In this document: in pieces, positions 1 through 6,128 of the stretch | How the letters are laid out: each line of letters opens with the position of its first letter | How positions within the stretch are numbered: the first letter of the stretch is position 1 | Source: Hespellia stercorisuis DSM 15480 | GTDB lineage: Bacteria > Bacillota > Clostridia > Lachnospirales > Lachnospiraceae | Length of the DNA stretch: 43,001 bases | Reading direction: 5' to 3' | Assembly (NCBI RefSeq): GCF_900142165.1 | Contig: NZ_FQZY01000037.1 | Location: 1-43,001, forward strand | Program-made: the position numbers and the translations under genes | Notes under the pieces: generated by a model | Told to the model about the DNA's origin: nothing | The model's input: the letters and a program-made list of their open reading frames with translations, nothing else | The model's database searches: none

Positions 1-1
1 T

Positions 2-271
2 CACTGCAGTTTTTCCAATAATCTTAGTGAAAATGCCATCAGACCATTTACTGTAGGTAGGAAAAACTGGCTATTCAGTGCTAGTCCCAAAGGAGCAACC
101 GCCAGTGCTATGGTATACACCATGGTTGAAATGGCTAAAGCGAATGATTTGAACACCTATAAATATCTAACGTATCTATTGACACAACGGCCAAACGAAG
201 GCATGTCAGATGAGTTGCTAGAGCAACTTACACCCTGGAGCGAAGCTGCCAAAGCTAGCTGTCAAAACTAA
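2..271 (+). CDS. tnpC: IS66 transposase (TnpC), C-terminal 89 residues
   Basis: This is the C-terminal fragment of the IS66 DDE transposase; the start lies outside the window. The frame opening HCSFSNNLSENAIRPF and continuing VGRKNWLFS-SPKGA is the hallmark end of the IS66 catalytic domain (SNNLAENAIRPF-GRKNWLF), which includes the last catalytic Glu (in SENAI). After it come the usual helical tail (MVEMAKANDLNTYKYLTYLL) and an LTPWS motif near the terminus. The frame is uninterrupted to the TAA at 269-271, so this end of the gene looks intact. The product would catalyse transposition together with the TnpA and TnpB proteins of the same IS, which are not in the window. Confidence 0.93.
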   Translation, partial: HCSFSNNLSENAIRPFTVGRKNWLFSASPKGATASAMVYTMVEMAKANDLNTYKYLTYLLTQRPNEGMSDELLEQLTPWSEAAKASCQN

Positions 272-283
272 AATAGAGTAAAA

Positions 284-320
284 CGCTTGCATCTATCTTT
301 GGTGCAAGCGATATTTTGTC
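284..320 (+). terminator. Hairpin after the IS66 transposase
   Basis: There is a perfect 8-bp stem, CGCTTGCA at 284-291 with TGCAAGCG at 303-310, and an 11-nt loop, followed by ATATTTTGT. The position just after the stop codon suggests a transcription terminator, although the T-run is weak. Confidence 0.5.
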
Positions 321-347
321 AATAGCGTAGGATTATTTTGCGCTTAC

Positions 348-1340
348 GTAGATTCAATATTATATACGTTATATTTAATGATTTTTAATATTGTTTTTTT
401 ATCTGTGCTTAAGCTAGGATTACTAGGATATTTTGTAGCTATTATCCTTTCTTCTATTCTTTCAATTATTCAACTTTTGATTTTTGGTAATGTCATCAGA
501 GATTGTATATCAAACAAGCTTAATATGAGTTTGTTAAAAGAGATGTTAGTATTTTCATTTCCGATGATATTAAACAATGTATCTTGGTGGATAATTAATT
601 CTTCAGATAAAGTAATGATTGAGTACTTTGATTCTGCCGCTGCCTCAGGAATTTATTCCGTTGCGGCAAAGATTCCATCGATAATAATTTCTTTGACAAC
701 TATATTTAACCAGGCATGGATTATTTCTTCTGTAAGAGAATATGATAACAACAAAGATCCAAATTTCTTTTCTAAAATTTTTAGCGTTTTTAATTGTATG
801 TTAGTATTATCGTCATCGCTAATTGTTTTGATAATAAAGCCATTTATGTCAATCTATGTTGGTAGTAGTTTTGTTGAATGCTGGATTTTTGTTCCTTTTC
901 TTTTATTAGGAAGTATTTTTCAGTCATATGCCACATTTTTTGGGGCAATTTACACATCAGCCAAAAAGAATGTCAATGTAATGTCAACAACATTAGTAGC
1001 GGCTATAATTAATATTGTTTTAAATATTTTGTTGATTCCACGAATAGGTGTTCAAGGGGCGGTTTTTGCAACTGCGATTTCATATTTTCTGATTTTTATT
1101 TTTAGAATGTATGATACACAAAAATATATTAAGTTTTCAATTGAATATTTTAATGTTATTTGTTCTGTTTTGCTTCTTTCAGTTCAATGCTGTATTATGA
1201 TAAAAATCCAGCACAATATAGTATATGCATTATCAGCAGTTCTTTTTCTGGTTATTTTATTTGTAAATATGAATACTTTAAAGAATTTGAAAACAATGAT
1301 ATTAAAGAAAATTAATTTCAGAAATATAGGAGGTAAATAA
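348..1340 (+). pseudogene. Wzx-type polysaccharide flippase, 5'-truncated by IS66
   Basis: This encodes the C-terminal two thirds of a multi-pass flippase of the polysaccharide biosynthesis/MATE-like (MVF) superfamily, which moves lipid-linked sugar repeat units across the membrane. The first ATG (378) gives 320 residues against about 480 usual for the family. The same frame stays open back to 348, the base following the IS66 terminus, and reads VDSILYTLYL, which looks like genuine transmembrane sequence. About eight hydrophobic segments remain. PMILNNVSWWIINSSDKVMI and GIYSVAAKIPSIIISL are typical of the second half of Wzx proteins. No ribosome binding site stands before 378. The base composition is very AT-rich, as is common in capsule or exopolysaccharide loci. 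Activity is unlikely because the N-terminal helices are missing. Confidence 0.82.
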
Positions 1341-1343
1341 TTA

Positions 1344-1421
1344 ATGAACAGCATATGGGAGGTAAATGGGTATACGGTACTGGCTATTTACCGTATACCG
1401 GCAGGGTATGGCAAACCATAA
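1344..1421 (+). CDS. 25-codon ORF with strong RBS, possible gene remnant
   Basis: A perfect AGGAGGT at 1328-1334 stands nine bases before ATG 1344, and the frame encodes only 25 residues (MNSIWEVNG...GKP) before TAA. The ribosome binding site lies inside the 3' end of the flippase gene, as expected for the next gene of a polysaccharide operon. The coding part then runs into the two inverted repeats at 1369-1441. The likeliest reading is a gene start cut off by insertion of the mobile element, with the rest of the frame fortuitous. A genuine short peptide is possible but nothing supports it. No family is recognisable. Confidence 0.35.
   Translation: MNSIWEVNGYTVLAIYRIPAGYGKP
1369..1399. repeat. 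Perfect 11-bp inverted repeat (9-nt loop)
   Basis: GGTATACGGTA at 1369-1379 pairs with TACCGTATACC at 1389-1399. It lies between convergent genes (the flippase remnant and the leftward ImmA-like gene) and has no T-run on either side. It could be a bidirectional terminator, a recombinase site at the element boundary, or a regulator site. Confidence 0.7.
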
Positions 1422-1441
1422 ATACAACAATGGTTTGCCAT
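1408..1441. repeat. Perfect 12-bp inverted repeat (10-nt loop)
   Basis: ATGGCAAACCAT at 1408-1419 pairs with ATGGTTTGCCAT at 1430-1441. It begins only eight bases after the previous inverted repeat and ends seven bases before the stop codon of the leftward ImmA-like gene. There is no T-run. The tandem arrangement marks the junction between the polysaccharide locus and the mobile-element side. Confidence 0.7.
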
Positions 1442-1448
1442 GTTAGAG

Positions 1449-1994
1449 TCAGGAATTTCCTGCTATCTGTATGCGTTTCAAACAGTCACTGTTCACCTGG
1501 ATAGGAGATTGCCCGGCAAGCCGCTTATAATAACTTAACATTCGCCATTTGTAATCCAGTATCTCTGGAGGCACATTTAATATAGCCGCGGTCTGGAAAA
1601 ACGAGTTCGTTTCTCTGAGGGTCCGCATTGTTTCCTCAGAATCCAGTAGATACTCAGCAACAAACAGATTGGCTTCATTCTCTGTGTCAGAGATTACGTT
1701 ATAGATACCGTAGTCTTTGAAGGTACAGATGGTTTTAGACATATGTTTGAGAGCGTAATGTCCGATCTCATGGAACATGATGATTCGTTTTAATTCTTCC
1801 GGTAAATCATCGTTGATGATGATACAGTAGCAGCGGTTACTCCGGTTGATGAATCCTTTGATGCAGTCCGTTTCTGTACCCATTGGCATATAATCATACC
1901 AGATATCCAGGATCTGGCAGAGTTTTTCAGGTTCGGTCACGTGGTAGGTATTTCGTAACTTTTGTGCGATACGTGTGATTTCGTCTTTTGTCAT
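1449..1994 (-). CDS. ImmA/IrrE-family metallopeptidase
   Basis: This is a 181-residue zinc metallopeptidase of the ImmA/IrrE (DUF955) family. The signature HEIGHYALKH lies near residue 75, where the two His bind zinc and the Glu is catalytic, and ENEANLFVAEYLL supplies the third ligand region. Family members cut or inactivate a partner XRE repressor to derepress a mobile element, as ImmA does to ImmR in ICEBs1. Here the partner is the XRE gene immediately upstream, with the same orientation and a gap of about 40-55 bp. ATG 1994 is preferred because AAGGTGAG sits ten bases upstream of it. A GTG at 2009 in the same frame would add five residues. Repressor cleavage is inferred from the pairing and has not been shown for this protein. 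Confidence 0.85.
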   Translation of the reverse strand: MTKDEITRIAQKLRNTYHVTEPEKLCQILDIWYDYMPMGTETDCIKGFINRSNRCYCIIINDDLPEELKRIIMFHEIGHYALKHMSKTICTFKDYGIYNVISDTENEANLFVAEYLLDSEETMRTLRETNSFFQTAAILNVPPEILDYKWRMLSYYKRLAGQSPIQVNSDCLKRIQIAGNS

Positions 1995-2050
1995 AGGCAG
2001 TATTCTCACCTTCAGGTTATTCGATAGTGCAAAATGGGCTACATATTCGC

Positions 2051-2485
2051 CTAACTATCACTTTTCTTGCGCCCGAATTTTTCCCGGGCATGTTCCTTAT
2101 TAATAAAATAAGCTTTTGAAATTGCAGCAAAGAACATATCTTTTTGATCTTCACTCAATGTTCCGCCTGCAAGCATTTGTTCATTCTTAATTAGTAAATC
2201 TGCCATTTCTTCGGCACCCTTTTTCCCAAATTGATCTCTTGCTGCCTGAATAAAAGGTTCTTCATTGATTCCGGCAGTTGGTTCAGTGCAGTCATCGTGT
2301 GTTAAGTACCATTCTGTTACGCCCAGTGCCTCAGCGAGCTTTCTAAGGGATTTTTCTCTTGGAAGACTTTTATCAGTTTCATATGATACAATGGTGCGAC
2401 GAGATACACCGCATAATTCGCCCAATTGAGCCTGGCCAATCTTCAGTTCGTCTCTTCTTAGTTTTACCTTCTTTCCTAAAGTCAT
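2051..2485 (-). CDS. XRE-family repressor, ImmR-like
   Basis: This is a 144-residue protein with an N-terminal Cro/C1 helix-turn-helix (residues about 6-60; QAQLGELCGVSRRTIVSYE is the recognition core) and a charged helical C-terminal part of unknown fold. ATG 2485 is preceded by AGAGGAA. With the following metallopeptidase gene it forms an ImmR/ImmA-like cassette. It probably binds the repeated GAAGTT/AACTTC half-sites between 2553 and 2667, repressing the rightward promoter and controlling its own leftward one. The role in the ICE lifecycle is inferred from the gene pair and the divergent control region. The C-terminal part could be the segment recognised by the peptidase. Confidence 0.85.
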   Translation of the reverse strand: MTLGKKVKLRRDELKIGQAQLGELCGVSRRTIVSYETDKSLPREKSLRKLAEALGVTEWYLTHDDCTEPTAGINEEPFIQAARDQFGKKGAEEMADLLIKNEQMLAGGTLSEDQKDMFFAAISKAYFINKEHAREKFGRKKSDS

Positions 2486-2560
2486 GGTAGATTCCTCTTT
2501 TCTAAAAATGTGGGTTAATATTTATTTCTCTCGGTATGATGAAATTGTTATAAACTTCAC

Positions 2561-2589
2561 TTGACAATGCGAAGTTCACAATATATAAT
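2561..2589 (+). promoter_or_regulatory. Consensus sigma-A promoter, rightward
   Basis: TTGACA at 2561-2566, a 17-bp spacer and TATAAT at 2584-2589 match the consensus perfectly. It reads rightwards toward the small gene at 2751 and would run through the leftward promoter at 2618-2646. Overlap with GAAGTT half-sites suggests tight repression by the XRE protein. Confidence 0.85.
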
Positions 2590-2617
2590 ACAAACATACA
2601 TTCGAGAAGTTGAGAAT

Positions 2618-2646
2618 AGTATAATTCTAAAACTTCTCAATGTCAA
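2618..2646 (-). promoter_or_regulatory. Near-consensus promoter, leftward (XRE gene)
   Basis: On the minus strand TTGACA (2646-2641) is followed by a 17-bp spacer and TATACT (2623-2618). It would start transcription near 2611, giving the XRE/ImmA transcript a leader of about 125 bases. It faces the rightward promoter, so the two polymerases would collide. Confidence 0.8.
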
Positions 2647-2750
2647 GTGAATTTGAGAAGATACTTCTATTTAACAGGAAAAATTTAGAACAGAGGTGAT
2701 GTTGCAAGTAGATTCGGGTAACATTTTATTTACGAGGGAGGTGTTTGCGT

Positions 2751-2954
2751 GTGAAAGGCGTGAATAACATTGTCAGAACTCCAAGAAAAGGAGCGAGATT
2801 AGGGAATCGTACTGTTGTGGATGGGAAAATTGTCCTCCATGTGAAGTCGGGAAAATTAGAAGATTATGTCACAGCAGAAGAGATTGTAGAAGAACTGGTG
2901 GGTGTGCCAGTTGATCATATTGTATTTCAGTCAGATATGAAGTGTGACCATTAG
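2751..2954 (+). CDS. Small hypothetical protein, first gene of the rightward promoter
   Basis: This is a 67-residue protein starting VKGVNNIVRTPRKGARLGNRT, basic at the N-terminus and acidic toward the C-terminus (AEEIVEELVGVP). GTG 2751 is chosen because GGGAGG at 2736-2741 is nine bases away; a TTG at 2745 in frame is too close. It is the first gene downstream of the perfect-consensus promoter facing the XRE repressor, the place where excision or regulatory genes sit in ICEBs1-like switches. The product does not resemble an excisionase that I recognise. No transmembrane segment or cysteine motif is visible, and the function is unknown. Confidence 0.6.
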   Translation: MKGVNNIVRTPRKGARLGNRTVVDGKIVLHVKSGKLEDYVTAEEIVEELVGVPVDHIVFQSDMKCDH

Positions 2955-3607
2955 ATAATAATCGGATAGACAATTGGAGCAGCGTTTCTAGGGTAACACA
3001 GAAGTGTAGTTATTCAGCCGCAGGGATGATTGTTTGTAATTCGATACCGTTAGTTAGATTGGAATTAGGAGTATCTGTAATCCGAGCGTTGCCGGTTCTA
3101 TGATATACGAGCACAGCCGTAGCAGAAACAGTGCAGAAGAATCTGTATCTTTGTATCTTGCTTTGGCTGTGCTTTCTTTATGCATCCAGACGCATCTATA
3201 GGTAAAGACATAATTTAATGGGAATGGGAAATCTTGTCGGATTTTGCTTTACGATATATGCGGAAAGTGCTATACTTATTTCACTATTTAACATTTATGA
3301 ATAATTTTAGAAAATGATAATTTTGAAGAATGAATATTGATGATGAAAAAAGTGATAAGAGTGATTATTGAAAGGAAGTGAATTAGGCGTATTTTATATT
3401 GTTTGCATAGTATAATTTAGATATTTTATAGGAATTGTTTGCAAGATACATAGATAAATTTTGATAGATAATATTACATATTTAATTTTAATTGAAAAAA
3501 AGAATACTTTTAAAATTGAAAAATCAAAATATCGGTGTATACTTGTCAGCAATTGCAGTTCAAGTTTAATAGATAGCGCCTAGTGTCGGTAATCGTTCAT
3601 GGATGAT
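2955..3607. other. Gene-free stretch with one long-loop hairpin
   Basis: No convincing gene is seen in these roughly 650 bases. AGCACAGCC at 3110-3118 pairs with GGCTGTGCT at 3165-3173 across a 46-base loop and is followed by TTCTTTA, which could end the transcript from the immunity promoter. From about 3230 the DNA becomes very AT-rich, with a direct repeat ATTGTTTGCA at two places near 3400 and 3435. A regulatory or untranslated RNA role is possible but not shown. Confidence 0.4.
3543..3570 (+). promoter_or_regulatory. Putative promoter for the second XRE gene
   Basis: TTGTCA at 3543-3548 and TTTAAT at 3565-3570 are separated by 16 bases and read toward the XRE gene at 3738. The match is moderate. 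Transcripts from it would carry the long hairpin at 3608-3686 in their leader. Confidence 0.35.
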
Positions 3608-3687
3608 AAGCCGGAGTAGAAACGCATGATGATACTTTTGATTGGAAAATTAGAAGTATGTTATGTCTTTCTGCTCCGGCTTTTTTG
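3608..3687 (+). terminator. Long two-tier hairpin with T-run in the XRE leader
   Basis: AAGCCGGAGTAGAAA at 3608-3622 pairs with TTTCTGCTCCGGCTT at 3668-3682 (15 bp with one G-U). An inner stem, ATACTT 3632-3637 with AAGTAT 3654-3659, closes part of the loop. A run of six T (3681-3686) follows directly, so it should terminate transcription about 50 bases before the XRE start. That is the layout of an attenuator or of a terminator for an upstream transcript. Confidence 0.65.
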
Positions 3688-3737
3688 TCGTTTTAAAGCA
3701 GAAAGAAAAAATACAAAGGAAGGAGGCAGCTTAACAG

Positions 3738-4091
3738 ATGAAGATGAAATCAGATGCCAAGATATTAGGCGAAAACATTCGATCAGTCAGGAAAAAACAA
3801 AAAATAACGCAGGAAACGCTGGCATTTGATGCAGACATTTCTGTTAAGATGCTTTCCGAGTATGAGAATGGTAAAAGGGAGATGAATAGTCAAGTGCTAT
3901 TCAGAATAGCAGATGCGCTTATGATACCTGTAGATGAATTGGTTCCAGAGCGTTTGAGGGTGTCGCAACCAGAGGTACATATGGCACCGGATGAAGAAAT
4001 TTTACTTAACATGCTTCAAAAGATGAATCCAGAAGCTAGAGATTTGATTATGAAGATGGCAAATCAATTATCACAAACATCAGTAGCATAA
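3738..4091 (+). CDS. XRE-family transcriptional regulator
   Basis: This is a 117-residue DNA-binding protein with an N-terminal Cro/C1 helix-turn-helix at residues about 10-65 (GENIRSVRKKQKITQETLAF, then SVKMLSEYENGKREM). A short acidic/helical tail (EILLNMLQKMNPEARDLIMKMA) resembles oligomerisation tails of small XRE regulators. AGGAGG at 3721-3726 precedes ATG 3738 by 11 bases. It is monocistronic, bounded by the long hairpin at 3608-3687 and a strong terminator directly after the stop. It probably controls the sigma-like genes or the conjugation genes downstream, but no operator can be assigned. Confidence 0.85.
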   Translation: MKMKSDAKILGENIRSVRKKQKITQETLAFDADISVKMLSEYENGKREMNSQVLFRIADALMIPVDELVPERLRVSQPEVHMAPDEEILLNMLQKMNPEARDLIMKMANQLSQTSVA

Positions 4092-4127
4092 ACCGTGCAG
4101 GGGATTGAACTGCACGGTATTTTTTTG
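4092..4127 (+). terminator. Strong intrinsic terminator
   Basis: ACCGTGCAG at 4092-4100 pairs perfectly with CTGCACGGT at 4110-4118 and is followed by ATTTTTTTG. It starts at the last base of the XRE stop codon. Confidence 0.9.
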
Positions 4128-4472
4128 TTTTTTTTTAGACAGATCCATGAAACTTTACAGCGATGTAATGTTTTGCGTATCAGAATGCTCCTTACATTAC
4201 ATTCATCGGAGGGAGCTTTTGGGCGATATGCGATATCTTAGATATATCAAATGAAAACAACAAATCAAAGGATATGACAGAGACCAGGAGGTGAGTTCAT
4301 GACAATCCAGGAAAAAATCGAATTTCGTCAGTATCTTCCTTATGATGCTATGGGGGATTAATCTGTATTCTCCAAATCGACGGAACAAAAGAAGAATGTT
4401 TCCATAAAGGAAGAAAAATCAATTCATGTGTTAAAACGACAGAAAGCCAGAAGATAGTGGTCTGAGATTCAT
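4128..4472. other. Gene-poor spacer with partial inverted repeat
   Basis: Apart from the 20-codon frame at 4299, no gene is seen. TGTAATG near 4165 and CATTACA near 4195 form a weak hairpin. The minus-strand frames here look like chance. Confidence 0.4.
4299..4361 (+). CDS. 20-residue ORF with strong RBS
   Basis: AGGAGGTGAG just upstream of ATG 4299 is an excellent ribosome binding site. The frame encodes MTIQEKIEFRQYLPYDAMGD and stops at TAA 4359-4361. It precedes the long hairpin and the sigma-like gene, so it could be a leader peptide for that operon or the truncated start of a lost gene. No family is recognised. Confidence 0.4.
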   Translation: MTIQEKIEFRQYLPYDAMGD

Positions 4473-4547
4473 AAGGCAGCAAGGAGGAGTCAAAGGCTCC
4501 CGTTAAAAAAAACGGGTTGGCCGGAGGCTGTTTTTTGCTGCCTTTTT
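4473..4547 (+). terminator. Long-loop hairpin with T-run before the sigma-like operon
   Basis: AAGGCAGCAA at 4473-4482 pairs perfectly with TTGCTGCCTT at 4535-4544, ending in TTTTTC. The 52-base loop contains its own hairpin (CCCGTT 4499-4504 with AACGGG 4511-4516). It ends 68 bases before the sigma-like start, similar in layout to the hairpin at 3608-3687. A terminator or attenuator is likely. Confidence 0.6.
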
Positions 4548-4614
4548 CACGCAAGTTTCCAAGTGATTCCAGTCACAGTGTCACCCGTTGCCGAGAGGCA
4601 GGAAGGTGGCAGAT

Positions 4615-5226
4615 ATGCTGACATTAGAACAATTGCGGAACTTAGTAGAGGAACCAAAGGCTGGAGCTAAGCTTCCAACAGCCAGGGCGTTACGGGAATC
4701 GGATTGCGAAATTGTGGTAAAGGAAATTATGGGAAATGGTGCAGAACTTACAGTATATAAAAATGGATATGCACTTTATCAGATCAAGAATCGAGCAACT
4801 GTTTTTCCGGTGAATGGATGTAAATCTTATTCCTATGCAACGAATAAAGAGGATATCTGTGTGGATGAACATCTATTTGATCAGGAGAAATGGTATATCC
4901 GTCTGATGTTGGAAGGGGAGGACAGGCTTTCTCATAACTTCTATATGAAGGAAAAAGGGCACCAGGTTTCTTATAGTGCTGAAGCGGAAGACTGGGATGC
5001 ATTGTCTGATCAAAGTGATTGTCTGGCTGATAGGCTCATACAGCAGGAGATGATGGAGGAACTGCTACAGATGCTTACCAACAGACAGAGAAAAGTAGTT
5101 GTGGAGTATTTCTATATGGAAAAGACCCACCAGCAGATTGCGGATGAACTGGGGATTACCCGTCCGGCAGTATCAGATGCGATAGCGAAGGCACTTAAAC
5201 GAATGAAGAAAATTGTACTGAAATAG
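4615..5226 (+). CDS. Sigma-70 region 4-like regulator
   Basis: This is a 203-residue protein whose C-terminal 60 residues form a sigma region 4 helix-turn-helix: LLQMLTNRQRKVVVEYFYMEKTHQQIADELGITRPAVSDAIAKALKRMK. No region 2 (core-binding, -10 recognition) is evident; the N-terminal 140 residues are unassigned. Similar proteins in Tn916- and Tn1549-like elements are annotated as sigma-like and probably act as activators. ATG 4615 is chosen because GGAAGGTGG ends five bases upstream; an in-frame TTG at 4588 lacks a site. A second sigma-like gene follows 15 bases later. The adhesin and conjugation operon lie immediately downstream and are natural targets, which is inference. Confidence 0.8.
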   Translation: MLTLEQLRNLVEEPKAGAKLPTARALRESDCEIVVKEIMGNGAELTVYKNGYALYQIKNRATVFPVNGCKSYSYATNKEDICVDEHLFDQEKWYIRLMLEGEDRLSHNFYMKEKGHQVSYSAEAEDWDALSDQSDCLADRLIQQEMMEELLQMLTNRQRKVVVEYFYMEKTHQQIADELGITRPAVSDAIAKALKRMKKIVLK

Positions 5227-5241
5227 AAGGAGATCATAGCA

Positions 5242-5691
5242 ATGAATACAAGAAAGCCAAAGGAAAGAGAACATTACAGAATACGTTTGGAAGATGGAAC
5301 GTTAGTGGAGGTAACCAGGGAAGTTTATCTTTGCTGGTATCAGATGCGAAGAAAAGAGAAGTACCAGAAGGAAAAAGAGCAAAAACATCATGTGTACAGT
5401 CTGGAAGCAATGCAGGGGAACAATTTTTATTCGGATTTATCCATTCCGGACGAAGTTGATGTTGAGAATATTGTGCTCCGAGATTTTATGAGAGAGCAGG
5501 TTAGAGAGATGATCCGGGAACTAACAGAGTATGAGCAGGCAATTGTTTACTGTCTCTATTATCTGAACCTGAATACGGTAGAAACTGCACAGGAACTGGG
5601 GAAAAGCAGGAGAATCATTTTGTTTCGGAAGCGGCAGATACTTGAAAAGCTAAAAAAGAAGTGTACAAAAAGAAAAATCGATCAAATATAA
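5242..5691 (+). CDS. Second sigma-region-4-like protein
   Basis: This is a 149-residue basic protein. The N-terminus (EHYRIRLEDGTLVEVTREVYLCWYQMRRKEKYQ) matches the small sigma-like regulators of Clostridial conjugative elements. The C-terminus (IRELTEYEQAIVYCLYYLNLNTVETAQELGKSRRIILFRKRQILEKLKKK) is a region 4-type helix-turn-helix. AGAAGGAG precedes ATG 5242. It is cotranscribed with the preceding sigma-like gene, and the pair may act as a heterodimer or at different promoters. It is shorter than a full sigma factor and has no region 2. The residues after the helix-turn-helix are strongly basic. Confidence 0.78.
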   Translation: MNTRKPKEREHYRIRLEDGTLVEVTREVYLCWYQMRRKEKYQKEKEQKHHVYSLEAMQGNNFYSDLSIPDEVDVENIVLRDFMREQVREMIRELTEYEQAIVYCLYYLNLNTVETAQELGKSRRIILFRKRQILEKLKKKCTKRKIDQI

Positions 5692-6128
5692 AACTTTTTA
5701 AATAGAGTGCTTACCAAAGAACAGTGCAGGTGTGTGGTAGGTGAAAGGAGTCGAAGTACTTCTTTCATTGTTCCTTGAAAACTACATAACCTGCCTAGAT
5801 ATAGATACCTGGTCTGGTATGCATTCTGCGTACTGGATCGGCGGTCAGATAATTTCTGATAACGTTGCGGACACATAGGAAACCGGAACAGGAACGGGTC
5901 TGGGAAAGAAAACAGGAAAAGCTCAAAACCTTGAATAGATATAACAGTAGAAAGTGTAGCGGTGTTTGCCACAGGGCAGATACCGCTATATCCATGTGCT
6001 GTTATGTAAGATTTCCATCAAATACGCAGCACACAATTTGCGAAAGGAGGAACCCGATATGAAGACATAAAAGCAAGGGGTGTTACAACATTAAAAAAAC
6101 AAAGTGAAGAAAGTGAGGTATTTTGAGA
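5692..6128 (+). promoter_or_regulatory. Structured leader of the adhesin gene (gene-free)
   Basis: These roughly 440 bases hold no normal gene. Visible elements are TGAAAG...CTTTCA around the palindrome GAAGTACTTC near 5750; a stem TAGCGGT 5957-5963 with ACCGCTA 5982-5988; a stem TGTGCTG 5995-6001 with CAGCACA 6027-6033; a strong ribosome binding site, AAAGGAGG, at 6043-6050; and a three-codon frame at 6059. The series suggests a regulated 5' leader. An origin of transfer hidden here cannot be excluded, but no nick site is recognised. Confidence 0.45.
6059..6070 (+). CDS. Three-codon ORF (MKT) with strong RBS
   Basis: AAAGGAGG at 6043-6050 stands eight bases before ATG AAG ACA TAA. Such a ribosome binding site is unlikely to serve only a tripeptide, so this is either a leader peptide coupling translation to the adhesin start 59 bases later or the relic of a gene lost by mutation. 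Function is not known. Confidence 0.3.
   Translation: MKT

Larger units (their letters stand above)
1..347 (+). mobile_element. IS66-family insertion sequence, right end (partial)
   Basis: The 3' part of an IS66-like element enters from the left edge. It holds the end of the transposase gene, a terminator-like hairpin, and a right terminus ending in CGCTTAC at 341-347, the reverse complement of the GTAAGCG that typically begins IS66 elements. The boundary at 347 is inferred from that motif and from the flippase reading frame beginning immediately after it. The 8-bp target duplication usual for IS66 cannot be checked because the left end is outside the window. Confidence 0.8.
2553..2667. promoter_or_regulatory. 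Putative operator cluster for the XRE repressor
   Basis: The half-site GAAGTT or its complement AACTTC occurs at 2553-2558, 2571-2576, 2606-2611 and 2631-2636, forming two inverted pairs. The second pair extends to GAGAAGTT/AACTTCTC. A shorter AGAAG-ATA-CTTCT lies at 2656-2668. The sites overlap the -35 and -10 elements of both promoters here, the arrangement expected for a repressor switch. Binding is inferred. Confidence 0.6.

Noticed and set aside
3626-3829. 67-codon frame overlapping the XRE gene start
   Set aside because: It begins inside the long hairpin, lacks a ribosome binding site and runs out of frame through the XRE coding region, so it is a shadow.
4203-4554. Two minus-strand frames of 61-68 codons before the sigma-like genes
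   Set aside because: No start signals, no recognisable domains, and they lie over a hairpin region.
5865-6062. 65-codon frame in the adhesin leader
   Set aside because: No ribosome binding site, an odd composition, and it spans the hairpins. It looks fortuitous.
5692-6122. Candidate origin of transfer in the 430-base leader
   Set aside because: Inverted repeats are present, but no known nick motif and no adjacent relaxase gene. The evidence is too weak to call.
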